In this document: in pieces, positions 18,617 through 27,233 of the stretch
Position numbering within the stretch: position 1 is the stretch's first letter
Layout of the letters: every line of letters begins with the position of its first letter
Assembly: GCA_017634255.1 (NCBI GenBank)
Contig: JAGBNT010000109.1
Span: forward strand, 1 to 60,825
Direction: 5' to 3'
Length of the DNA stretch: 60,825 nucleotides
Source of the DNA: Lachnospiraceae bacterium
GTDB lineage: Bacteria; Bacillota_A; Clostridia; Lachnospirales; Lachnospiraceae
The notes under the pieces: model-generated
The model's input: the letters and a program-made list of their open reading frames with translations, nothing else
Databases searched by the model: none
What the model was told of the DNA's origin: nothing
Made by a program: the position numbers and the translations under genes

Positions 18617-21600
18617 TTACTCCAGCATAAAAAGCTGGGCGCGGGCGAATTTAAGGGAAGCACTGTTATATTGGTGTTTCGGCTGGGTAAACTTTATCGC
18701 CCTGGTATGGAGAGCCACTGAGATATTCGGGAAATTATTTATCGCCAGGAGTGTCCCGCTTTCCGTTGTCCTGCTCTTCTGCCGCTTAACTATCTCGCTC
18801 AGATCAAAGGTCACCGAATACATAGTATTACCCTCCAGGCTATCCAGCTGGTAGGTCTCTATACTTCCGACATTTGTAGTATATGGTTCGTTATGCCAAT
18901 TCTCCATGTGCGAAGGTTTGATTTCAGTCCCCTCCGTATCCAGGTCGGAGGCATATTTTCTCACCGATACCACCTTAAGCGGTTCAAACCCCGGATAGCG
19001 GCTTTCGTAGACCGGATCTCCTCCATCCTTATTTTCACTTTTCAGGGAATATACCACGTTTGAATTGGTATCGTCTTCTACAAAAAAGCTGACCTCCGTT
19101 TTCGAATCCTCCACATTTACATTAAGCTCCGCAGGAAGAAAATATACAGTGATAAGGCTTCCGTCGTCGCTCGCCGTTCCATCGCCGTAATCTGGATAGG
19201 TCTTAATATCCACATAGGTATTCTCATCCCCCCCTCCGGCAGTATTGAAGGATTCCTCCAAAAGACCTGTATCAAAAGGCAGTATCTCCGTTGTCTTGAC
19301 AGACGAGCTTATGTCCTGTGAAGAGTGTATCGTAATATCAGGGGCATGCACGCTCGAGCTGTAGGCTGCGATAAGGGTATTTATAAAGAGCTTACATTCC
19401 TCGTCACTAATATCGGAGAAATCCCTGTGTCCCTGTCCTGTATAGGTCACGTTGCCTACGGAATAAATAAAATAATTATTTCTGACATCATTTTTTGAAT
19501 TTCTGTATACCCTCTGTTTTACCAGATTATTATGATTACTGGTGGTTACCTTTTTATGATTTTTAAGGGCATCTCCCAGGCAGTACCAAACCACCAGATC
19601 CCCCATACCGTCCTCATCCTGATCGGCATTGAAATTAAGCTGGAAATACTGGGCATGGGTATTGGTAACCTCTATTTCATCGTCTAAGACATAGGGATAT
19701 TTAGTAATCTGTCCGTTATTGACCTTTGTTACATTATAGGTGGCATCATTGCCATTTCCGTTGGGGTTTATATCCGCACTTGATGTTAAGGTATTAAGCC
19801 GGTTATAGCCATAGGTATCGGATGTGTACCTCATGAGGCTGTGATAGACCTCCCCCTGCCGGTAATCCGTACTGTATTCCTCTCCGGTCTCACTGGCGCT
19901 GGGCTTATATATCTTATCATACTGCTCATCCTTATACATAAGCTCTATCGGAGTGTTAGTGCCGAACTTATTGGGTTGATAGCCGTAACGGTTCATACCC
20001 ACTGCATCCCTCACGTATTTATTTATTTCATATCCCCAGTCGGAATTTGTACTGTGGTAGGAGGTACAGTCATGGGAGAAGAGGACACTGCGACCTTCCC
20101 TTATATATTCCATAAGAGCCTCCGCCGCCAGGGAATTATATTCCTCATAGCCCTTCCTTCCGAAGGACCAGCAATCGGCAAAGCCGCAGATAACAAGGTC
20201 ATACTCCTCAAGATATCTAAGGTAATCCTCCACCTTATGAGACGGAACATCTTTTTCAATAAACGTCTCGCACTTTACTGAATGAATATTCAGAGTAAAG
20301 GACATATTGTTATTCACGTCGTTTAAATATCTTCCCAGCTTTGTATTGTTATTTCTCTTTACTTTCTCCAAATCTACGGTCTCGACAACCGCAGAGGAAT
20401 AGCCGGAGCTGGGTGAGGTCAGAAGCTGCAGGACTTTTATTTCAGGCTTTTCCGCCCTTTCGATCCTCGTATATCCTGTAACATTGCCGCGGCGCTTCTT
20501 ATCTGTACTGTCTCCATCCTGATAGACCACTATCCTCCAGGGAACGCAGCCGTTCTGGTTGTCGGTAAAGCTTCTGGTAACGGTATAATTCTCATTCTTT
20601 TTGAGCTTTACCGCCCTGCCGTCCTCCGTATCCACATCGTGCCAGTTTATGGCAGAGGTATCTCTCTCCATCGCTGAATATTTACCGTCCGCGTTCCTGT
20701 CGATGTAAAATTCGGCAGTGTACTCTGTGGAAGATGAGGCAAAGGAATCCACTATCTTAAATTTGATCTCTGCATAATATGTTCCGTCATCCCTCTGCTT
20801 TGCATCGATAACTGCCCCCTCCTCGGAGCTCTCGGCAAGCTCCACCTGGGGTCTTGCCATTTCCATGTACTCCGTCAGGGTCGTATTGTCCTCGATCACC
20901 TGGCTTACGGCAAACATGTATTTTTTCCAGGAGCTTTTGTCGTAAAGGCTGTCAATTGCTTTATACATATTGGAGTTTTTATCCAGAGTCCCCTGGGTCT
21001 TCCCTGCCGGTCCGTTTTTGGATGCATTAAGCAGTTTATCTGAAAAGATTATCGGAAGGTTCGCATCAGCAAAATCCTCCAGCCGCTCTATATCCGCCTT
21101 CAAAATATCCGTTCCGGAAAACCTGAACTGGTTTCCTCCGCTGCGCGCCGGCTGGGGAGGCAGACCCGGATAGAGATGGTTATCTATCTTATGCAGATCC
21201 CCTATATTCGTATATATCATCCCGTTCATGTCGGAATCGTTATATACGGGACCATATTTCCTGTATTTCTTCGTTACACTGTCCTGATCATAAAAGCCCG
21301 TATTCATCCCGCTGGTATCGGCTCCGATATAGATAAGGTCATACTCCGAGTTCAGATCGTCCACCCTGCCTATGAACTCCTGAACCGACATCTGCGTCAG
21401 AAGGATATCCCCGCGGGTAGCGAACAGGGGCTTCTTTTCCTCGTCCGGGTCGGGATCACTCACCGTACTGGATGCGAGGTCGTAGCTGACGCTGTGATCC
21501 ATATAGTACAGTGTGGACACTCCGTCGTCATCCGTTTTCACCTCCAGGTCATAGCTCAGTACGTTGGAAGACGCCATCCTTGTATAGGTTTTACTGTCAC

Positions 21601-23983
21601 CCTCCAGCTCTCCGCTCATATCCTGAGGTTCTATCTCCAGCACCCTGTATACTCCCTTTACTACCATCTTCTCATAGGCGATGATATGCCTTATGGCTGT
21701 GGCTTCGCTTATTCTGGATTCCGCCTGCGTGCCGTAGTTATCCTTCTCATAATCTATGTATTTCGTTACTTCCGTAAAGCCCTCGTTATCCCCTATATCG
21801 GAGTCAAAGTTCTTATTTACCGCGCTGTTTCCAGAGCCAAAGAGATTTTTAAATATATACACGCGCTTATTGACGAAGGTTCCGTCACTATCCTCCATCA
21901 TATCTACGGAAACCGTTCCGCTCCCGTCGTATTTGTCATAGGCCTTAGCGTAGTCCTTTGCGTAAAGGGACGACACCAGCGTCTTTATCACGCTGTCAGC
22001 CCCGTCCTTTATGGCTGCCTCCGCCAAAATAGGCTTAGTCTCCAGAGACGCCCATCTAAGTATCTCCTTTGCCGCAGCGACGCTCAGATCCTTGCCTGTG
22101 CCGTACTCCAAAGCGGGGGCATCCTTTATAAAACCAGTTCCCGAAGCCGCAATATAGATAAATTCAGCTTCTGAAATATCCGATTCAGTGACTGCCGAGG
22201 CGGAGATGGTTTTGACCGTAATATTAAGTCCGTCAAATTCCGCCTGCTCCGTCCTGTCAAACACATAGCTCTTAAGCCACTCGTTATTCTTCCAGCCTCC
22301 TCCCCAGTATACGTCAGCCCCTCTTTCATATATGGTTTCGGCTCCTTCAGACTGAGAGGGACTGTAAACCCCGTAGCCCTCATCAAACTGATATACTATA
22401 TATTCCTTAGATGCATCCTTTTCCTTTACAGTTCCTTTGCCGGATATATCCGGAACGAGACCCCTTGACTCATCCAGAGTGTAGGCTCCGTTTGAGGACA
22501 GGCTCCATTTTGCAACGTGGTACAGAGTCTCAGCGTTTTCATCATTCTCGATATACCTAAATTCCAGGGTATACAGCTCGTCCCCCTCCTGAAGCTCCAA
22601 TGAAGAGGACTGTATCTCAACTGTATTCATGGTGATCAGGCTGTATTCAGTCTCCTCCTGCTCATCCTCCTCCGGTTCATTTGCGGTCGGACTTTCCGCA
22701 GGGATAATGCCATTATCTGTGACTGATACCTGACTCTCCGGCACTTGAGTATCCGCTGCCCCGGAGGGTGATTCAGTGCTTCCTTCTCCCTGTCCTTCCG
22801 CCGCAGGGACATTGCCCCCTGCTGGAGTATCGCCCTCTGCTGGAGCATTGCCCTCTGCTGGAACATCTCCCGCTGCAGGAGCGTTACCCTCCGGAGCCCC
22901 TGTATCAGCTCCGGTCGTGCTATTATCTACGGCAGCCCCACCTGTGGCTTCGCTTTCCGGCTCTAAAATAAGGCTTCCGCTCTCTATCCCGTTTGGAGAA
23001 GCTTCCAATGAAGAAAGATTTTCCGACATACTGTGTTCTGTATATTCAGTGGTCTCCTCTGCAACGCTGTCCACCGATACAACACTTTCAACCGATGCCA
23101 CGGAGGAAACGGATATCGTAGTAGTAGTTGAATTTTTGCTTAAAGTGCCTGCGTATTTATATATATCCCCGTCCTTTATATAGACTGCGGCACCCTCCTC
23201 AGCTCCATTCAGGCTGTCCCAGCCTTTTCCGTACTCTCCTATAAGCTTCGGATTTTCTATCTTATATCCGTATTTTTTCGATATCGCCTGATCGGAGCCT
23301 ATTGCCTCAAAGGTCACCGAATAACGCTGACCGGTACCCCCATAACTAAAGGCAGGCTGAAAGTCTCCTGCATTTGCGCTGACGAAATTATCCGACACAC
23401 CGTCTTTCAGATATTCCAGCGCCTTATCAGTGATCCTGCTGCCATTTTCCGATACTTCGTAATAGGTTTTGATGTAATTTCCGCTGATGCCCCGGGTCAT
23501 GGCGATACCGTCAAGGGAAACTATGTCCTCATCCCCGATGTCTGATATAAGATTTGCTGACGTCGTATCCTCCAGCATATCCTGGAGATATTCTGTATAT
23601 TTTCCGGCATCGGTGAGCACATTTCCATCACCCGTAATGCTCTCAAGGGACTTGGAGGTCTTGAGATAATTTATCATATCCCGTCTTGCCTTATAGTCCG
23701 TTGTCTTTTCAAAGGGCTCCTGTCCACCGATAAGATAGCCAAGCGCCCCTGCCGGTACGTTTGCTGAGAGACCGGATGCATTGATCTTGACCGAAGATTC
23801 CGGAACTATCTCCAATATGGAATAGCTTCCGCTTTCAGCTATCTTTTTTATCCCGTTCAGCGTTCCCCTTGCTGCCTGAACCTCCTCCACATGGACGTAT
23901 ATATGGCTAAGCATGGTTATAGCAGCCGTCAGGATAGCCACAGCCGACATCATATATGCTTTTTTGCGATTATTGCTTCTCAC
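18617..23983 (-). CDS. Giant secreted DUF5057-like protein of the pilus operon
   Basis: The 1,788-residue protein has an N-terminal signal/anchor helix (MMSAVAILTAAITMLS, about 11-26). It resembles DUF5057 proteins. Three modules of similar design can be seen, each a strand motif followed by a second strand: SILEIVPE (about 55) with AEFIYIAASG (about 605); VLEIEPQ (about 778) with YDLIYIGAD (about 882); IKVLQLL (about 1181) with YDLVICGFAD (about 1262). Calcium-loop-like motifs are DRNADGKYSAME (about 1094) and DQDEDGMGD (about 1452). A Pro/Ala/Glu/Gly linker lies near 360-400. The start is GTG with GGAG 15 bases upstream. It is the last gene of the minor-pilin operon, the place PilY1 holds in Pseudomonas. 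A pilus-tip or adhesin role is inferred. Confidence 0.8.
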   Translation of the reverse strand: MRSNNRKKAYMMSAVAILTAAITMLSHIYVHVEEVQAARGTLNGIKKIAESGSYSILEIVPESSVKINASGLSANVPAGALGYLIGGQEPFEKTTDYKARRDMINYLKTSKSLESITGDGNVLTDAGKYTEYLQDMLEDTTSANLISDIGDEDIVSLDGIAMTRGISGNYIKTYYEVSENGSRITDKALEYLKDGVSDNFVSANAGDFQPAFSYGGTGQRYSVTFEAIGSDQAISKKYGYKIENPKLIGEYGKGWDSLNGAEEGAAVYIKDGDIYKYAGTLSKNSTTTTISVSSVASVESVVSVDSVAEETTEYTEHSMSENLSSLEASPNGIESGSLILEPESEATGGAAVDNSTTGADTGAPEGNAPAAGDVPAEGNAPAEGDTPAGGNVPAAEGQGEGSTESPSGAADTQVPESQVSVTDNGIIPAESPTANEPEEDEQEETEYSLITMNTVEIQSSSLELQEGDELYTLEFRYIENDENAETLYHVAKWSLSSNGAYTLDESRGLVPDISGKGTVKEKDASKEYIVYQFDEGYGVYSPSQSEGAETIYERGADVYWGGGWKNNEWLKSYVFDRTEQAEFDGLNITVKTISASAVTESDISEAEFIYIAASGTGFIKDAPALEYGTGKDLSVAAAKEILRWASLETKPILAEAAIKDGADSVIKTLVSSLYAKDYAKAYDKYDGSGTVSVDMMEDSDGTFVNKRVYIFKNLFGSGNSAVNKNFDSDIGDNEGFTEVTKYIDYEKDNYGTQAESRISEATAIRHIIAYEKMVVKGVYRVLEIEPQDMSGELEGDSKTYTRMASSNVLSYDLEVKTDDDGVSTLYYMDHSVSYDLASSTVSDPDPDEEKKPLFATRGDILLTQMSVQEFIGRVDDLNSEYDLIYIGADTSGMNTGFYDQDSVTKKYRKYGPVYNDSDMNGMIYTNIGDLHKIDNHLYPGLPPQPARSGGNQFRFSGTDILKADIERLEDFADANLPIIFSDKLLNASKNGPAGKTQGTLDKNSNMYKAIDSLYDKSSWKKYMFAVSQVIEDNTTLTEYMEMARPQVELAESSEEGAVIDAKQRDDGTYYAEIKFKIVDSFASSSTEYTAEFYIDRNADGKYSAMERDTSAINWHDVDTEDGRAVKLKKNENYTVTRSFTDNQNGCVPWRIVVYQDGDSTDKKRRGNVTGYTRIERAEKPEIKVLQLLTSPSSGYSSAVVETVDLEKVKRNNNTKLGRYLNDVNNNMSFTLNIHSVKCETFIEKDVPSHKVEDYLRYLEEYDLVICGFADCWSFGRKGYEEYNSLAAEALMEYIREGRSVLFSHDCTSYHSTNSDWGYEINKYVRDAVGMNRYGYQPNKFGTNTPIELMYKDEQYDKIYKPSASETGEEYSTDYRQGEVYHSLMRYTSDTYGYNRLNTLTSSADINPNGNGNDATYNVTKVNNGQITKYPYVLDDEIEVTNTHAQYFQLNFNADQDEDGMGDLVVWYCLGDALKNHKKVTTSNHNNLVKQRVYRNSKNDVRNNYFIYSVGNVTYTGQGHRDFSDISDEECKLFINTLIAAYSSSVHAPDITIHSSQDISSSVKTTEILPFDTGLLEESFNTAGGGDENTYVDIKTYPDYGDGTASDDGSLITVYFLPAELNVNVEDSKTEVSFFVEDDTNSNVVYSLKSENKDGGDPVYESRYPGFEPLKVVSVRKYASDLDTEGTEIKPSHMENWHNEPYTTNVGSIETYQLDSLEGNTMYSVTFDLSEIVKRQKSRTTESGTLLAINNFPNISVALHTRAIKFTQPKHQYNSASLKFARAQLFMLE
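22807..22898 (-). repeat. 18-bp tandem repeat coding for a 6-residue Pro-Ala-Glu-Gly unit
   Basis: About five imperfect 18-bp copies (plus strand consensus near CTGGAGCATTGCCCTCTG) encode PAAGDV, PAEGNA, PAEGDT, PAGGNV and PAAEG in the linker of the giant protein. The unit is in frame, so copy-number changes would lengthen or shorten a flexible spacer. Confidence 0.75.
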
Positions 23984-24001
23984 CTGCTCTTCTTATCTCC
24001 T

Positions 24002-26632
24002 TTAATATGTGGTAGGCTCCCTGTTATTCCTGTAATCCCACATCTTTGTATCGCTATTGTAAACATATTCTCCTACATAGTACCATTTATTTGCGGTAAA
24101 TTTACCGCCCGTGCCGTAGGTCTTTACAGAATCCGGATCCGCATACCACATCCTCAGATACCTTTTTCCGTCGTCCACCTTCATCTGGATCAGATAAGGC
24201 TCCTCCTGCTGGGTCTTCCAGTCCTCCTTGAAGGTATTTATATATACCGGCTGCAGGCTTCCCGCCGGTCTCCAGGTAGTGGAGAGCTGCTTTAGGCTGT
24301 ACTGGTTCAAAAGGTCGTCGCTGCTTCCCGGAGCCGGAATATAGGCTGCCCTGTCGTTATAGCCTGTCCAATAATTACCGTTGTCCTTCCTTGTGTTCGG
24401 GTCAGTTCCCTCCTTCCACCTCCTATAGCTTACCTTGGCGTTCCCACGCCTTAGCTGCAGCTCGATATATGGTCCGCTGCTCCAGTTATATATCTCGGTA
24501 TTATCTTTTATGGAGCTTTCAAAGAGGTATTTATCATCGTTCATATACGGGAAGCTATGAACCACATGCAGCCAGTAGGTGTTATAGTCATTCCATTTTG
24601 TGGCGGTCGAATCGGGATATTTGAAAAAGCTCTGCTTGGACAGATCATTCAACCTGAAAGAGGTATCCATTACATTGTCGCCCACTGTCACCAGCTCATA
24701 GTCGGACTTGTTCAGCTTCTTTGCATTTCCCAGCGTCTTGTTGCTGTTACTGTTTGCAAAGATCTCCAGCTTCCCGTCATATTCGCCGATGGAATTTTTC
24801 CCGTTATCTATGACTACTCTGTTAAAAGCTCTTTCCAACTGCCCTACCTTTATGTATTTGTCGTCCTCGGCAGGGAAGGAGTTATCTCCCGCCAGTTCAA
24901 ATATCCGGTACGTCTGCTTAGAGGCTGTCTTATTATCTATCGTTACCTTGTAACCGGGAAGATAAAATTCCCCCTGTCCGCAGAGCACATAGGCACTATG
25001 CTCCCCGGCTGCCACTCGCGCCACCAGCGCCAGCTGGAACCTGTAGTCCCTGTTTATCGGTGTAGTTTTGTAAATTTCATCCGGTACGGTAAAGGAGGTA
25101 TCCGTATGTTCGAATATCTGTACCCATTTCCCGCTGTTTGCTGCAGATTTAAGACCCTCCTCGCTGCTCACATTAGCGAGCTTTTCACTCCAGACAAAGG
25201 AGCCATTTAAAGAATTATAGTAGTCTTGCTTATATGTAGCCCTATATTCCTTCGGTCGGTAGAAGAAATAGTGCTTCTCTGTCATGGTATAGCCTGTGGG
25301 AAGGCTTACCTCTTGAAAGGCATTACCCGACAGCGTTACCGTCTTTAAGCCCCTGTATATAGCTGTCTCCCTGGTAGACACTGACGGCACGGTGACTGCT
25401 GCACCGTCCACATAAAAGCTTGGCGCCAAGGCTTTGCTGTTATAGTAATAGTTGTATTTAACCTTTCCCAAGGAGCTGAGCCTTGCATCAGGTCTGGCGG
25501 CAGATATCCTAAAATCGTACCTATCCCCGTCCCTGGCTGTTGTCGGGATTGTAAAGGGAAAGGTAGTGGGTTCCCATGAACCATTATTATTAACCCTTAC
25601 TTCAATATAAAGCTCCTTCAAAGCCTTAATCTCTGCTGCGGAATCACTTGCTCCGGTGCTGTAATCCATAGGTACCTCAAGTTTCAGCTCCGCCCCCGGA
25701 GTAAAGGCTCCCGTGCTTGAGGTAAGGCTTGCCTCCCCGAGGGAATCTACCCTTCTGACATAGGCTACGATAGTACCTACCTGTGTGCTGTCTGCCGCGG
25801 CGATCGCCTGTATCTCTATGGTATCGCTGGTCTCCCAGGTGTCGATCTGCAGGGTCTTATTGTCATCCAGTATTTTAGTATTGTCCCTTTTCCCGTTCTT
25901 TTTGACTACCTTATATATGACCTCGGTGGATGGTGTCCCCGATATGACCCTGACCCGTGCTCCGTACATTGTATATTTCTGATTCGGCTCTACGGTCATC
26001 GTATCATTCGTTATGACGAGCTTCACCGCATCCGCTGAGGACACTGTCTGCCCGACGGCGAAGATGGGATTTCTTATGGAGATGTTCTTATAGGCGTGGT
26101 AGCGCCTCTCTCCCTTTTTAAGCACCATATCCACTCCCACTATCCTGTTGGAGCTTAAGGAACTTAAGTCGCAGGAAAAGCTTTCCACCCCCTCTGAAAG
26201 TATCTCCTCCTGACCCGAGCCGGAGGGATTCTCCCCGTCGCTTGTATCATATTCCCTGTAAATAAGCCTGCCGGTCTTATCCGCACCGCCGCTTAGCCAT
26301 TCCACATCATATATCTTATCGTCGTTAAAAAGCCTTAAGGTTTTTGCCGTAGCCGTGGCGGGGACGGTATCATCCGTCAGGTTCCCCCATTTGTCCGCAC
26401 TGCCACCGGAAGCTGAGTAGCCGTAATCCGCCTTGCCCGTGGTATCTATAACGAGATCATTTATCTGGTTCATGACTATCTGCGCCCTGGACTGCACAGA
26501 GGTCTCTGCGTTGGCTCTGCTGTAGGTGCCGGCACTGGTGACCATTATGGAGCCTACTATTATCACCAGCACCGCTGCTATGGCCAGCACCACTATAAGC
26601 TCTATAAGGGAATAGCCCCTGTTTTTGCTCAT
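24002..26632 (-). CDS. Very large PilW/GspJ-like minor pilin
   Basis: The 876-residue protein begins MSKNRG followed by YSLIELIVVLAIAAVLVIIV, a prepilin leader with cleavage after Gly6 and Glu at mature position 5. The next part (RAQIVMNQINDLVID) resembles PilW/GspJ. The rest is a long beta-rich extracellular region of unknown fold (TGYTMTEKHYFFYRP and similar). Usual PilW proteins are about 200-350 residues, so about 600 residues are extra. I prefer the ATG at 26630-26632; an ATG 12 codons upstream overlaps the preceding gene. It ends 18 bp before the giant DUF5057-like gene, suggesting the two act together. Confidence 0.82.
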   Translation of the reverse strand: MSKNRGYSLIELIVVLAIAAVLVIIVGSIMVTSAGTYSRANAETSVQSRAQIVMNQINDLVIDTTGKADYGYSASGGSADKWGNLTDDTVPATATAKTLRLFNDDKIYDVEWLSGGADKTGRLIYREYDTSDGENPSGSGQEEILSEGVESFSCDLSSLSSNRIVGVDMVLKKGERRYHAYKNISIRNPIFAVGQTVSSADAVKLVITNDTMTVEPNQKYTMYGARVRVISGTPSTEVIYKVVKKNGKRDNTKILDDNKTLQIDTWETSDTIEIQAIAAADSTQVGTIVAYVRRVDSLGEASLTSSTGAFTPGAELKLEVPMDYSTGASDSAAEIKALKELYIEVRVNNNGSWEPTTFPFTIPTTARDGDRYDFRISAARPDARLSSLGKVKYNYYYNSKALAPSFYVDGAAVTVPSVSTRETAIYRGLKTVTLSGNAFQEVSLPTGYTMTEKHYFFYRPKEYRATYKQDYYNSLNGSFVWSEKLANVSSEEGLKSAANSGKWVQIFEHTDTSFTVPDEIYKTTPINRDYRFQLALVARVAAGEHSAYVLCGQGEFYLPGYKVTIDNKTASKQTYRIFELAGDNSFPAEDDKYIKVGQLERAFNRVVIDNGKNSIGEYDGKLEIFANSNSNKTLGNAKKLNKSDYELVTVGDNVMDTSFRLNDLSKQSFFKYPDSTATKWNDYNTYWLHVVHSFPYMNDDKYLFESSIKDNTEIYNWSSGPYIELQLRRGNAKVSYRRWKEGTDPNTRKDNGNYWTGYNDRAAYIPAPGSSDDLLNQYSLKQLSTTWRPAGSLQPVYINTFKEDWKTQQEEPYLIQMKVDDGKRYLRMWYADPDSVKTYGTGGKFTANKWYYVGEYVYNSDTKMWDYRNNREPTTY

Positions 26633-26639
26633 TTTCCGC

Positions 26640-27233
26640 TCAATCACTGGTGTCTCCCACTGTATCAACCTTCTTTATATCGATAATGCCCGTCAGCTGG
26701 GCTATTGATACCCTCCATACGCTGCCTCCGCTTAAGGTCCAGAAATACTTTATCCCTGTTGCGGTATAGCCGCCATCTCCGATCTTGTGCGTCTCAGCGC
26801 TACCGTACAGTCCTCCGGTCTCTCTTTTAAAGGAGAGCACAACTCCGTTATCGTCGCTCAGCTCCGCATAGCCTCCGGCGCTGTCGGACTGATAATAAAC
26901 CTTTACCCTGCCGGCACCAGCCTTCTCCTCCTTCTCCGGTGAGAGGGTTTTCCCGTCCGGTCCAGTCTCCAGGTGGCTGACATATATGCCCTTTTTTGTC
27001 CTGTAGACCCTTAGACCGGCTGCGTTCCTTCCCATGGTGTCTATGCGGGTCTTCTCGAGGGCAGCCTTGAGCTGCCTTGCGCACTGTCTGGAGGGCAGCG
27101 TAAACATAAGCCTTATCCCCATAAGAAAAAAAGTGATGGTGACGGCGATTATAGCCATGACCACCAGCAGCTCCATGAGGCTGTAGCCGCCGGAGTTATC
27201 TCCCGCGGCTTTATTTTTTCGTAAATTTATCAT
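26640..27233 (-). CDS. FimU/GspH-like minor pilin
   Basis: The 197-residue protein has a 16-residue leader ending GG and then YSLMELLVVMAIIAVTITFF, a type IV prepilin signal with Glu5. CARQLKAALEKTRIDTMGRN fits the GspH/FimT-type helix in which H-class pseudopilins carry short helical N-termini and a small globular head. The ATG at 27231-27233 overlaps the end of the upstream minor-pilin gene by 23 bp; a longer frame to 27332 lies entirely inside that gene and is rejected. H-type minor pilins are part of the complex that starts pilus assembly. Confidence 0.82.
   Translation of the reverse strand: MINLRKNKAAGDNSGGYSLMELLVVMAIIAVTITFFLMGIRLMFTLPSRQCARQLKAALEKTRIDTMGRNAAGLRVYRTKKGIYVSHLETGPDGKTLSPEKEEKAGAGRVKVYYQSDSAGGYAELSDDNGVVLSFKRETGGLYGSAETHKIGDGGYTATGIKYFWTLSGGSVWRVSIAQLTGIIDIKKVDTVGDTSD

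Noticed and set aside
21176..22174. 332-residue plus-strand open frame inside the giant pilus gene
   Set aside because: Antisense shadow: no ribosome site and composition of a reverse-complement reading; the minus frame has continuous domain structure.
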